A stretch of 64,000 bases of DNA, taken from Coriolopsis trogii (taxonomy: Eukaryota > Basidiomycota > Agaricomycetes > Polyporales > Polyporaceae). Every line of letters starts with the position of its first letter. Positions within the stretch are counted from its first letter, which is position 1. This document shows, piece by piece, positions 1 to 11,908 of the stretch. The stretch is from positions 1,178,001 to 1,242,000 of the forward strand of contig JAHYIO010000023.1 in the NCBI GenBank assembly GCA_020543525.1, written 5' to 3'. The notes beneath the pieces are model-generated. The model had not been told where the DNA came from, did not search any database, and saw only the letters and a list, made by a program, of their open reading frames with translations. Made by a program: the position numbers and the translations under genes.

Positions 1-1853
1 CGACGGAAGGCGTGATCTTGAAAACATGTAGTACAGATGCAATGAACAGGAAGAGTGTCTCCTCCGCGAAGTGTTTGCCCGGGCAGACCCTGAGGGACAG
101 AAGGAGAGGTCAACTGTCAGTTGCCTAATACAGTGACCAACCCACCGTCGACCGAACCCGAACGCTACTGTGGCGGGATCTCGCACGTCTGGGTCCAGCT
201 TGCCATCCTTGAGGAATCGCTTGGGGTCGAACTCGTCAGAGTATAGACGGATCGCGCAGGATAGCCCTGCAAATCGTCACACGTCTGGAACAAATTATAT
301 CCTCCATTGACTCACCAGGCATTCACGACAACAGTCGTATCGACGGGGATGTAATATCCCTCGTAGACGTCGTCTGTCGTACTCTGGTGCGGAAGTCCCA
401 TGGGTATATTGGCATGCCACCTGATGATCTCCTTCAAGAGCGCATCGACATAGGGTAGACTATTGCGGTCCACAATGGTAGGAAGGTGATTCGGTCCGAT
501 GACCGCGTCAAGCTCCTCCTGGGCTTTCGTCTGTATGTGTGGATACAGCATGCAAACCACAAAGAAAGTATACATAGCCGAAATTTGCTGCAATAGATGC
601 AACTGGTTAGTTCCAAGACTACATAATTTCTTCAGGCTATCCTCACCGTGTCAACGCCCGCTGTCGTGGATTATGTTCTCAATTAGGGCTAATCTGACAC
701 AAGCGGAACAGACTCACCTCCATATGCCAATGCCAAAGAGCTTTTCGCTATCGTCTCTTCTTCCGATGCAATGCCCCCACCAGTCGAGGAGAGCGCATCT
801 AGCATCGACTTCGCAATAGATGTGCCCTGTTGATTTTGCTCCTGGACTCACAAGTCAGCATCAGGACATGACAACAACAGGTAAAGCGAGGTAGAGAAAT
901 GTCTGACCAACGCTTCTTTAGCCAAAGACCAAGGCAAATCACGTAGCATATAAGCACCCTTGCGGCACTCTGCAAGTTGTCGGATAGATCTTGTCCCCGG
1001 AAGCCACGTCGGAAGGCGTGCGAGAAAAGGCAATTGGTCGAGCACACCCGACAGCTTCAAGAGAACGTCATTGCTGTTATCCACCTTCTCAAGAACGTCC
1101 AGCATGGGATCATCAGTATCGGCGAGCTTGGTGCCATATGCGGCTTTGCTGATAGTTGCAACAATACAGCTGCGCAAGAATGAGGCCCTGTGCTACCGTG
1201 TGAGGCCATCCCACAACGTACAAGCGTATGTGCTCGCGAATCTTGCTAGGGTCGTCGATGAGGCGCACTAGGAATCTATGCACGCCTTCCTCTTGCGCCG
1301 CATAATATGCGCGAATGGCAGCGGGATTGAAGTACTGCCAGAATACGCGGCGGTGTCGTCGCCACAATTGGCCGTAAGGCATGAAGGCGAATATCCAATC
1401 AAAGCCCGCTCTGCGGTGTGTGGGGCATGGTGAGTGGACTTTCAACGAGTGAAACAGTATAGGGCTCACAAGGTCACAGTCTTCGACGCCGGTCGAGAAG
1501 AGTAGATAGCGGAGCGCTTTTCAAGAAGGTCAAATGCAATGTTTGCGTCGCTGACAACGAGCAGACGACTACCCATGACCTGTATGAAGACCATGCCGCC
1601 TGAAATGAAGAGGGTTTTAAGGCCGCAGAGGGCGACAATGCAAGGAATCTCACGCACCATACTTGTGGCAAAGCTCTCGATATGCTATCCAGGGCTGAGC
1701 ACCTTTCGGAATACTGAAGAGGTTTCCGACGACAGGGAGAGGTGTAGGACCGGGGGGTAGAGAGCGGCCACCGGAGCGACGGGGGTTCTTCCTGACGGAG
1801 AAATAGAGGAGAACGACGCTAGATAGCAGAAGAACGACGAAGATTGGGTCCAT
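1..1853 (-). CDS. Cytochrome P450 monooxygenase, 3' end cut by window edge
   Basis: Haem-thiolate monooxygenase, probably anchored in the ER by its N-terminus. The start ATG (1851-1853) opens with a hydrophobic anchor (MDPIFVVLLLSSVVLLYF), followed by a basic stretch and the proline hinge LPPGPTPLPVVGNL. Later exons give the C-helix WRRHRRVFWQ (about 1330-1370), the K-helix ExxR as KEIIRWH (about 415-440) and the PERF-region neighbour before FGFGRR. The haem motif is split by an intron: FGFGRR lies near 150-170 and VCPGKHFAEETLFLF near 45-90. The end of the protein lies left of base 1. Spliced exons are separated by introns of about 50-60 nt. It is paralogous to the P450 at 8773-10929, with similar sequence and the same haem-motif intron. 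Substrate unknown; many such basidiomycete P450s act on xenobiotics or secondary metabolites. Confidence 0.93.
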
Positions 1854-2644
1854 AGTCTCAGGCTATGGTTCAACGAGAGACAGCATTCGTGGGTCGGAGG
1901 CACTAAGAATATAAAAGTTCCGGGTGAGACCACGAGCTCGAGCCACCGAAACTCGTCTAGATGTCTCGTAAGCCTGATGTCCAATGCTATCGCGAAATGT
2001 CATCGCAATTGGTTCTAGTGAGCTCTGAGCCACACAATCTGACGGCGGCTTGAGAGAGGACTTACTAACTCCATGCCACGTTGGAGAGAGTTCAAGTCGA
2101 TGCGTACCCAGACTTAACGACATATAACTTGAAGTACTCGCCCCGGTCAACTTTCATCATAATGGCTTAAGATCGTGTTGCACAAAGGGGAGCATAGTTG
2201 GCTCCTCGTATCCTGATCCCGCTTGAGTGCGAAATACACAGGTGTCGTATAGTCTAGAACACATACCAACATAAGTCTTTGAGCGACTCGGAGCTTCAGA
2301 TATGAGCACCACGTGAATTCGCTGTGGTCAGCCGCACTACCGCTCAAAAACCACAGCAGCATTTTATCGCATTCGCTTGTGTTGAATATGAGATTCAGAG
2401 CAATGGGCTATTGTCCATGACACTACGTGAGCAAGGGAGGTCCAAGTAAACGCTCAGGAGGAGCGGCTAATGAATTGGGCATCACGTGCCTTGCTTAAAC
2501 TTTCTGAGCCTTGCGTTCTGCCCGACGTTGTGCTCGTCGTGGTCCTCGCCGTCGCCTTCATTGTGCTCGTCGTCCTCTGGGGTAACGGAGTCTTCCTGAC
2601 CTCGAGCACGCTTTCCACGCTCGTCTAAGGACTGCCATTCCGTC
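1854..2644. other. Divergent intergenic region, P450 and NOP56
   Basis: No gene was recognised. It must hold the promoters of the P450 (leftwards) and NOP56 (rightwards). An AT-rich ATATAAAA at about 1909-1916 lies 55-65 nt upstream of the P450 ATG. Open frames here have no recognisable protein content. Confidence 0.6.
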
Positions 2645-4562
2645 ATGGCTACACACGCTCTCTTCGAAACCTCTTCCGGCTATGCCATTTTCGAGGTCAA
2701 ACTCGTCGATGTCACCGGCTCGCTCGAGTCTGCCGTCCAGGCTTCTATTGACGACTACTCCAAATTCTCCAAGATGGTGTCTCTTGTCAGCTTTGCGCCT
2801 TTTCAAAATGCGGCGCACGCGCTGGAAAACATGAACGACATCTCTGAAAGTGCGTCCATACCTGTTTTCGCTCCTGAATACACGGTCCGAATTCGCCCTA
2901 GACACAATAAACCCTTACCTCCGCTCGGTGCTCGAGCTCAACCTCTCGAAGCCCAAGAAAGGCTCTTCTGTCGTTCTCGCAGCAAACCCTGCGCTTGCGC
3001 CCATTCTCAAGGAGGAAATGGGCATCAACTGCTCGTCCAAAGACGTCGCTACTGACATCCTTCGCGGCATACGCCAACACGCCTCCAAGCTGCTCAAGGG
3101 CCTCCAGGACGAGGACTTGACGAAGGCGCAGCTCGGTCTCGGTCACGCCTACTCGCGCGCGAAGCTCAAGTTCAACGTGAACCGAATCGACAACATGATC
3201 ATCCAGGCGATTGCGCTCCTCGACCAGCTCGACAAGGACGTGAACTTGTTCTCCATGCGCGTGCGCGAGTGGTACGGCTACCACTTCCCCGAACTCGTCA
3301 AGCTCGTGCCGGACAACTACCAGTACGCACGCGCCGCGCGGTTTATCGGCGCGAAGGAGACCCTGAACGAGGAAAAGCTACCGGAACTCGCTGCGCTCCT
3401 GGACGACGACGAGACGCAGGCGCAGAACATCCTCGACGCCGCGCGAGGCTCGATGGGTGCCACGCTCTCCGAGTTCGACATCCTTAACGTCGGCATGTTC
3501 GCCGACCGTGTCGTCTCTCTCGCGGAGTACCGCAAGTCATTACAAGCATACCTCCACGAGAAGATGAACGACGTCGCCCCGAGCTTGACTGCACTTCTTG
3601 GAGACCGTATCGGCGCACGACTGATCAGCCATGCGGGCAGCTTGACCAACCTCAGCAAGTACCCCGCCAGCACAGTGCAGATTCTCGGCGCGGAGAAGGC
3701 GTTGTTCCGCGCATTGAAGACAAAGGGCAACACGCCCAAGGTGTGCTGCCTGACCGTGGCAGTCTGGATCATCTGCTGATGCCGTCTCTTGTAGTATGGC
3801 CTCATCTACCACTCGTCGTTCATTGGTCGGGCAGGCCCGAAGCACAAGGGACGTATCTCGCGTTTCCTCGCTAACAAGTGCTCAATAGCAGCCCGGATAG
3901 ACTGCTACACCGGTATGTGATCACCCTCGTGCTCAACTCCATCATGACCGACGTCTGCCTCTCACCGCAGACCACCCGACGGCTAAGTTCGGCGAGGCGC
4001 TGAGACAACAGGTCGAGGAGCGCCTCAACTTCTTCGAGACCGGCGAGCCACCATCCAAGAACGCAGACGCGATGCGCAAAGTGTTCGAGCAGCTCGCCAT
4101 CGACGTCGACGAGGACTCGGACGAAGAGGACGAGATGGAGGTCGACGGCAACGCTGCGAAGGGTAAGTCGAAGAAGGGCAAGAGCAAGGAGAAGGAGGCG
4201 CCGCTACCGTTCATGGGTGCCGACGCGACGCCGAAAAAGGACAAGAAGGACAAGAAGAAGCGGAAGAGCGTCGACGCGGAGATGGACGTGGACGAGGAGA
4301 GCGATGACAGTGTGCCGAAGAAGAAGGTGAAGCTGAGCAAGGAGGAGAAGAAGGCCCTCAAGAAGGAGAAGAAGAAGGAGCACAAGGAGAAGGAGGCGGC
4401 AGAGGTGAGTGCCAGCTTCTTTGCCCCCCGTCCTTGCGTACTCACCGGTGGACTTGGACTGCATTACAGGGCGGCGATTCAAAAAAGGAGAAAAAGGAGA
4501 AGAAAGACAAGAAAGACAAGAAGGAAAAGAAGGAGAAGAAGGAGAAGAAGAGCAAGGAGTGA
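2645..4562 (+). CDS. NOP56: Nucleolar protein NOP56 (box C/D snoRNP core)
   Basis: Core protein of the box C/D small nucleolar ribonucleoprotein, which with NOP58, SNU13 and fibrillarin guides 2'-O-methylation and processing of pre-rRNA in the nucleolus. Exon 1 begins at ATG 2645 ([22 protein letters not shown]5N domain). The conserved coiled-coil/NOP domain follows, with blocks such as [58 protein letters not shown] and [20 protein letters not shown]. Introns at about 2850-2900, 3741-3794, 3913-3970 and 4405-4469 join in phase and restore [20 protein letters not shown]. The C-terminus is the usual acidic then lysine-rich KKE/KKD tail, ending in TGA at 4560-4562. It is nearest to NOP56 rather than NOP58, judged by the N-terminus and tail. 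No box C/D snoRNA was evident in its introns. Confidence 0.97.
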
Positions 4563-4988
4563 TCGTTCTCTCCCTGTCTCTCGTCTCTTTCTTCATTGTT
4601 GTATCTTGTCTCCTGCTGTCACAGTTCTTCTCGCTTGTACTCTCTTGTGCTATCTCATCTTCCTCTTTCTGTCTCTCTCTTGCACTCTCATGGCAACCGC
4701 ACATTTGTTCAAGAACCAGTATATGATATGGCAAGTATATGCGACGAATCTGCGTGACTTGTGGGGGAGGGGTGTACACATGGTACTAGCTAATGCTACA
4801 ATTGCCGACGCGCACTGCAGAGGCAACGGGTATACGTGAGGTCATGAGCTATAAACGAGTCGGACTTTAGATACGAGTCGGTATATACGTGAGATCTGTG
4901 TTCATCATCAAGTCGAACATTGAAAGGTTTTGCCAAAACCATCATCATAGATGGTTGGAGGGCAGGGTCTGGCCTGCCGCTCCGCGCT
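4563..4988. other. Convergent 3' intergenic region
   Basis: This is the 3' flank of NOP56 and of the antiporter gene, which converge here. The first 130 bases are strongly CT-rich (ctctctccctgtctctcgtc at about 4566), as expected of a basidiomycete 3' UTR. No gene seen. Confidence 0.6.
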
Positions 4989-7900
4989 TCACTCGGGCAC
5001 CAAGGCGGCCTGGAAGACGATCATGCTCGCCTGGCAGCCAGAGACGACGAGCGCAGTCGTGACGTCTCCAACGGTACGCTTGACCTCACTTCCAACACCA
5101 CCGTGCTTCTCGAGAACCGTCTTCAGCTCCGCATGGTGGTTCTCGACCGCGAGTCGCCGAGAGCGTCCGGTGAGGACGAGCAATCTACTCCGTTCGTCGG
5201 CGGCGGTCTCGGACATGGCGAGCACATTCTCGACGATATAGTGCAGCGGGGTAGGGGTGGCGGCCTCCGTGAACTCCATGCGCGAGAGCGCAGGCACGAG
5301 GGAAGGATCGTCCGGCCGAGTGTAGCGTGCCCATGCGATATTGTCTGCGGTCTCGGACTGCAGGCGCGTTTGCGTCGTCGCATGTCCATACACGGTGTCC
5401 GGGAAGACCTGGTAGGAAAGAGAAGCGCCAACGTCAGTCGAAGTCCGAGGTCGACCCAGATGGCTTTGATAAGAGGATAGCACTTACGGAAGCGATCGTC
5501 GTGTTGTTCTGCGGGACATGACCCTCACCCGTTCTCTCTTCCCCGAGCATATGCGGCTTCTCACTCGAGTCCGGTCGCGTTAGATCAGCCTCACGTTTCG
5601 TCACACGTACGACCGTCGCGTTGATCCTCGGGTTCGCGCAGAGCTGCACGGCGAAATCAAGGGCGAGCCTGTCATCAGGACCGCCGAAGAAGGGCACAAA
5701 GAGCTTGTATGCGCCACTGTGTGAGACTTTGGGCAGGCTTCCAGGCTGGTGGCGATCCACGAACAGCGCTACATCGATCTTCGAAGTAGCGAAAAGTCCA
5801 CGGACGAACTGGGAGTGCGATATGGACGCATCACGCTCTTCCGCGCCGGCAGCGGTAGCCCGGAAGAGGGCCTCGAAGGGGTTCTGGATGTTGTGTCGAG
5901 GGGTAGTAGCGCCTTCTGCACTCCCAGTCGGGTCGTGCGGGTGGGCCGGTGCAGTGCCAATAGAATAGTGGGGAGGTAGCCAGGGAACAAGGACAAGCTG
6001 GGAGTCGTTGCGCCGCGCATGGTCGGCGACCGACGATCCAAGATCTTCGAAGGGAACAATGGCGAGCGAGCTGCTCACCGGCACACCGTGTAAAGCTCCG
6101 AACGTCCCGAAGATATCCAGCAGTGGGTCAGTAGCAACCAGTTGCTCCACATTGGACGACTTCATTACTGCCGAGGTACGGTCCGAAAGTTCGATGAGGC
6201 GGATGGCGTCGATCGAAACCGTGGCAGGCGGTTCGCTTACTGGAGAAGCGCTCTTGGAATCAGGGTGGCTGGTTCCGCTGGAGGTGTACGGTGGCGGCGG
6301 AGGGAGAACGAGCTGGATGACAGACATCATGCCAGGAAGATGTTCGAGCTTGTCGAGCACTACAGTGAAGCGGGACCGCTTGTCGCTACTGGCTGAATCG
6401 ATGCGATTCTGCCCCGTCCCGTCTTCACCACCTGCCGCACCACCCTGGACATTGGCGAAGTTAGAGCCTGCCGCTGACGCACGTACGCGCATTTCTGGCG
6501 GATAGAGGAAAGTGACGGCAGGAGTCGTCATGAAGGTGAGAAGGAGGGCCTCCAGCACGAACATGGAGAAGACACGCTGGGATAAAATGTGTGCACTCAG
6601 TCCAACATTGAGAACGATCAGTTCAACAAGGCTGAGTGGTGAAGTTAATGCTTGTTACATAGACTTGATCGACGAATGGCAACCCACCCTTTGCAACTCA
6701 TGAGAGAACCGATGGTGCTGGCCTCTCTCCAAGTGAATCCCGCATACTTCGCAGCTACAGTGCAGCCGCCGAACTTGCCAAAGTAAGCAAGGGCACAAAT
6801 AGCCACCGTGTATCCCCATGTGAGGCCTTTTTAGATAGTCAGTAAGCGCGACAAGAGAATGCACGAAGCCGATGCGCACCATTGTTGAGGAGTCCAAGAT
6901 CGGTCGACAGACCTGAGAGGGTGAAGTACTACCATGCGTTCGATGAATAGGTGATGAGAAGAATGACAGAGGCGTACTCACGAGGGGCAAGAAGATAATT
7001 GAGACCATATCCTCCAATTTCTCAGTCAGAGCGATCGCCAGCCCTCCCTCACGAGGAACGATGATGCCAGCTAGGAATGCACCAAAGATGGCATGAACCT
7101 GATTGCTTTTGTCAGTGATCACTCAAGTCGAGAAGTGCGGAGGCAATAGTTACACCAATAATGTCAGTGAAAAATGCCGAGCCAAATACGAGGAGCATCG
7201 TGATCGTCATGAAGAACATCGACGGTCCATCCCGAATCGAGCCCGTCCGCCGCGCAAACCAATAGAGCGCCCGCTTCACAACAAAGAGGAGGAAGAGCGT
7301 CCATCCAACACAGACAAGCAGGATCCACAAGGCCATGAGACCGGAGCCGGCATTGACGAGCGCGACGCTCAACGCAAGGAGCGTCCATCCGATTATGTCG
7401 TTCCCGACACCGGCCGAGAGCACAACAATACCAACGGTAGTATCGAGCAGCTTCAGCTCGGTGAGAATACGACAGAGCACAGGGAATGCAGTGATCGAGT
7501 AGGCGACGCCGGTGAAGAGCATAAAGTTCGTGAACTTCACGCTCTCGTCAATGAATGTGCTGTAGAGAGGTACGGCCAGAGCAGCGCCAAGTCCTGTACG
7601 GAGACTCAACATGCGATTGGCAAATAGTACAGCGTGACACGCACCGAAGGGGAGGATCATGCCGGCCATGGCTACAGTGACAGAAAGACGAGCATTACGC
7701 TTAATGACAGCCGCGTCAATTTCCAGACCGACCAAGAAGAGGAAGAGAACCAGGCCAATGTTCGCTACGAGAGAGAGGTAGGAGCGAGATTCTTCGGGGA
7801 AGATATGTTCCGTAAAACCAGGGATGCGACCAAAAGCAGTCGGGCCTGTAAGGTCGAATTATTGAAGTGCTATGAAGCAAGGTTTTATATAGGAACATAC

Positions 7901-8254
7901 CCAACAATATCCCACCGAGTACCTCCGCGATGACCTTGGGTTGGCGAAGCTTGCGTAACAGGACGGCGAGTACTTGGGTCATGAGGACGATGACGCCTTA
8001 TAGTGCCATATAAGGGCAGAGGCAGAGAATTGGACTGTAATAAACACTCACCGAGTTGTACAATCCACAGCCGTATCGGGTCATCTTTGTTGACTTCCGT
8101 TGGATTCTGGCCACTGAGCAAACCACCCTAGAGCAGGCCCAATTGAGGTGTGGTATTGCCTTTTATATCGAGAGGTACATACCTGTTCCTTTGCTTGCCG
8201 CCTTTGTAAGGCATGGCGCGCTATGTCGAGCACTGCACTCGAGAACTCGGGCAT
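4989..8254 (-). CDS. K+/H+ antiporter, KHA1-like (CPA2 family)
   Basis: Membrane cation/proton exchanger of the fungal KHA1 group, likely endomembrane, involved in K+ and pH balance. I place the start at ATG 8252-8254 (MPEFSSAVLDIARHALQRRQ), because this frame splices in phase to GGLLSGQNPTEVNKDDPIRL, the conserved N-terminal block. Two further exons give VIVLMTQVLAVLLRKLRQPK and EVLGGILLG. The body (7982-6560) carries about a dozen hydrophobic segments, including ITAFPVLCRILTELKLL, SAGVGNDIIGWTLLAL (the ND cation-binding pair of the antiporter core) and FGAFLAGIIVPREGGLA. From about 6560 a long hydrophilic cytosolic tail follows, with proline-rich and regulatory-like segments (VPFFGGPDDRLALDFAVQL). 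Stop TGA at 4989-4991. Roughly 900 residues, normal for the family. Confidence 0.93.
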
Positions 8255-8772
8255 CGTAATGCGAAAGACGGTCGTGACCAGATCGTGAATGATACTAGTG
8301 ATAGCGGAGGGTGCCTATTTCGAGTGGGGCATATGCGAGATGGAGAGAAAATAAAGTGGGAGCCAGAGAACAGGTGGGGGCGTCGTCCAAAGTCGTTGTC
8401 GTGGTCGCCACCGATGAGATGGTGATGGCAGAGAGGAAGGAGGGGCTGAAAACGCAAGTCGAGTATTTCCATCAGCCACAGCCGAAAGTATGTATAGCGC
8501 GCAACCCCACCTCGGCTATCGGCCCGCGGAGCACACTGTTTCTCAGGCCTCACGTTTGCAATTTCTCACCAACAGTGCGCAGTAACCTTCTCCAGGGAGC
8601 TTCGTTGGGTCGAAAAGCTATAGTAAGTACACTATGTAACCGCGTACCGGAATACATGTATCACTGCATGAGATCAATATGAAGGGCATACGTCATTCGG
8701 TACTGAATCCGTGTACTGGACTGGAACTCCAAGTTCAAGGTGCCCTCCGAGAAGCCACTACCATTTGCAATT
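8255..8772. other. Intergenic region upstream of the antiporter gene
   Basis: Contains the promoter and 5' leader of the antiporter gene and the 3' flank of the second P450; both genes point left. No gene or strong motif seen. Confidence 0.55.
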
Positions 8773-10929
8773 CTAGGCAGATGTGCTTGTAGCGGGTAGC
8801 AGACCGTTAATGAGAGTCTCCGACAAAACAGATTGAGGTCTGACTGTGCAATCGCAACCCTCGAGGCGACTGGCGAGATGTAAACAACGTTAGTGAATTC
8901 ACAAGGTTCTCGCAATCGTGCCTACAAGTGACTTACGAGACGAGCTCGTTAGACGCACGAGGTTCGTATCGAACGGGCTGTCCGTTGCTATCCAGTGGCA
9001 GCGCGATCTCCAGTGTGTGCAGTATGGAAGAGATGTAAATAAATAATGTTCGGTCAGCGAAGTAGCGGCCCGGACAAATACTAGCTCGTTCCGTCAGAAC
9101 GGAAACCGAGAACATAGACGTGAGCGTAAGGACTGACCGACGACCGAAACCGAATGCGACGGTTCCCGGGTCTCTAACATCAGGGTTCAGCTTGCCATCC
9201 TTGAGGAACCGTTCAGGTTTGAATCTCTCCGGTTCTGGATACATTTCAGGATCATGGAGTATCGACCTTGGTGGCGATCATGAATCAAACGCTACGCCTA
9301 GTTGCCGACGAGGATGAAATGCGGTAGAGCTCACCATGCGTTCACCATAACAATGGAACCCTTGGGTATATGGTAGCCTCTGTACTCGTCATCCGCAATG
9401 CTCACATGCGGAACGCCCATGGGAGTGACGACATGCCATCTCAAGGACTCTTTCACAACCGCGTTGATGTATGGGAGCTTGTCCCGGTCGGAGATCTCGG
9501 GCAGACGACCAAGCCCAACGACAGAGCGAAGTTCTTCGCGAGCTCTGGCTTGCACCTCAGGGTACAGAGCCATAGCGCATAAGAAAGCACAGAGTGTCGC
9601 TTGTGTCTGCCCGCTTCGTTAGGGATCGCACAACCGAAGAGATATATCACAACCCACAGTGTCGATGGCCGCTGCGAGTCGGTGTGAGATCAGGACAATG
9701 AGGGAGAGCAAAGACGGATCTTACCTGCATACACGAGCGCGAGCGTGCTTTTACAAACATCTTCCTGTGCAATGGCGTCTTTGCCCTCGATATGGGAGAG
9801 GTTCTCAACCGATGAACTGGCTATGCTCTGGGGTCTCTGTGCTTCGTTCTCAATGTCACGAAACGCATCGTCAGCAACCTAAAGAGTGAGTAAGTGAATC
9901 AGCTGACTATTGAGTCCCTCTGTTTCGCATCTGCCCATGGCAACTCTCGAACGGAGGCGACGACGGTTCTATAACTCGCAATGCGTCGTAGGAGCGCAGT
10001 ACCGGGTAGCCACGTCGGAATGCGAGCAAGGATAGGGAAGAATTCAAGTAGGATTGCCCCCGCGACCAGCAAATCCAGACTTGTGATCGCCTGCTCAAAA
10101 GCGGTGAGATACCTGTCGTTGCTTGCCTCCACGTCCAGGCCGTACGTGATCTTGAGGAGCGTCGCACCTAAAGACCTGATAGATCGGAGAAGAGGCCACA
10201 GGGCCCAGGAATGAGTCGAAAGGAAGTCGCGATAGAAAATGTATATATCACTCACTGTCGAACGCTGTCACTCACACTCTCGTGGCTAGTGAGGAGTCGT
10301 CCGAGGAGCTGGCGCGCACCATCAACCTGGAAAGTCTCGTATTTGGACACGATGCTCGGATGGAAGTGTTGCCAGAAGAGGCGTCGGTGGGAGCGCCAAC
10401 GCTGACCGTACGGCATGAGTGAAAAGTTCCAATCCCACCCGCACCTTGTTCGCAGAAGAACGTGACTGTCAGTGTACAGTCTGATGAGAGGTCGATGAAC
10501 GAGCACTCACAGACTAGCGACAACGGACTTGGGCCTGGAAGAGTATTTCGCTGAGCGCTTCTCCAAGAGCTCAACACCTAACTCGGCATCGTTCAACACG
10601 ATGATGTATCGTCCCATAGCTTGCAGAGAGATGATATTGCCTAGCGGTAACTGTGAGTTTTTCGAGAGAGTGAAATCCTGGGACATTGACTCAAACGCAC
10701 CGTATGTTTTGCTGAGCTCCCGATACTTCATCCATGGTAATACTTTCGGGATGTCCACAAGATTTCCTATGAGAGGAAGGGGCAGCGGGCCAGGAGGCAA
10801 AGGCAGTAGTCGGTGGCAATTCCTGCGGACAGAATACCCCCGATAGCAGTACGCAAGCAAACAGCAAGACGCAATCAGAGTCAGCCACATGGCCGTGGAG
10901 TTGGGAGACGACTCGGATCTGGGGTCCAT
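8773..10929 (-). CDS. Cytochrome P450 monooxygenase, complete
   Basis: Complete microsomal P450. The first in-frame ATG is at 10927-10929 (MDPRSESSPNS); the frame is open upstream only by way of a TTG. A membrane anchor (AMWLTLIASCCLLAYCY) and proline hinge (LPLPPGPLPLPLIGNLVDIP) follow. The C-helix reads WRSHRRLFWQHF (about 10365-10400) and the K-helix KESLRWH (about 9430-9450). The haem loop is FGFGRR (9139-9156), an intron, then ICPGRYFADRTLFIY. The last exon, spliced at about 8855, reads GCDCTVRPQSVLSETLINGL and ends in TAG at 8773-8775. About 12 short introns; expected length about 510-520 residues. Paralogue of the P450 at 1-1853 in sequence and in the intron that splits the haem motif. 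Substrate cannot be told from sequence. Confidence 0.94.
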
Positions 10930-11908
10930 GGTTGGCAAGGGATACGTGGATGGGACTCTCTCGGAGCTATATATCTACGTCGAATCTGTATTATTAGCAC
11001 GGATGCGAAGCTGTAATTCCCTTCGCTCACATGAAGAGACGATTGGGTGAATGCGGCAATAGCATAGCCGTCTCGATGTTATCCGGGCGGCGTCCATCAT
11101 TGAGATTATCTTGAAGTTTGCCCTGTACATTTCAAAAAGCATGGCGTCCGGGAGACCTGCGCAACTTATCCGGAACTGGCGACTTTACCAGGTATTCCTT
11201 CCGATAGGTCCAGAGCATAGGCCCCAAATGAGTAAACAACAAATGGGCAATGGAGATATATCGAACCTTGCTTGGGTGACAGAACAGGGGGTTCTGGCGT
11301 GCAGAGCGGGTATATCCGCACGGAGTTTGTGTGAACCTGAGTCCCAAGTGAGCTCGCATTCAATTGTCGGCCTCGGGGAAGGGGCCTAGGGGGGCATCGG
11401 AAAACAAGTCCCTACTTACCAGCCAATAAGAGTTCGAATCAACCTCCTTCCTGCGGCTTCGGTACCGTTCACCCCACGAAGAAGGCGTTATAAGAACACA
11501 CCTGACAATGCCGCCGCATCGATGAGTTCATAGGAATGGATGGACTTGCGAAGGACTCACCGAGGCGACACTCCCCTCTGCCCCGAGAGGGTGTGTCCAA
11601 TTCCACGATGCCATTACTTCCTCGCTTGAAGCATGCACTGGTGTCAGACCATACCATGATGACTATGATTATGTATTGCATGAGGTCATGGATGCGAAAT
11701 AATTTACCGACTATACCGAGGCTACATGACAGACATTACCCATGCCAAACAATCCCCGTGGGCCGCGACATCGCACGACACCCACGTCCAGCCTTCCAAG
11801 CGCAGCCCGCTCGCTAGTAACAGCCGGATATGAACAAAGCACTATTCCAGCCCAGCGCCACGCAGTCTGCCTATATCACAAGGACGACAACGACGGCCCC
11901 CAGGACGC
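10930..11908. other. Intergenic region between P450 and AVL9-like gene
   Basis: Holds the promoter of the second P450 and the 3' flank of the AVL9-like gene. Open frames in it (for example 11111-11389) have no recognisable protein. A GTTCGAATC box at about 11432 is not part of a foldable tRNA. Confidence 0.55.
10967..10974 (-). promoter_or_regulatory. TATA-like box of the second P450
   Basis: TATATAG on the minus strand, about 40 nt upstream of the P450 ATG at 10929. Position and sequence fit a core promoter; not proven. Confidence 0.45.

Noticed and set aside
2850..4469. Search for a box C/D snoRNA inside NOP56 introns
   Set aside because: The four introns are 51-65 nt long and show no paired C (RUGAUGA) and D (CUGA) boxes with a terminal stem.
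11401..11460. GTTCGAATC box resembling a tRNA T-loop
   Set aside because: The flanking bases do not pair as a T stem, and no A box, anticodon arm or acceptor stem can be drawn.
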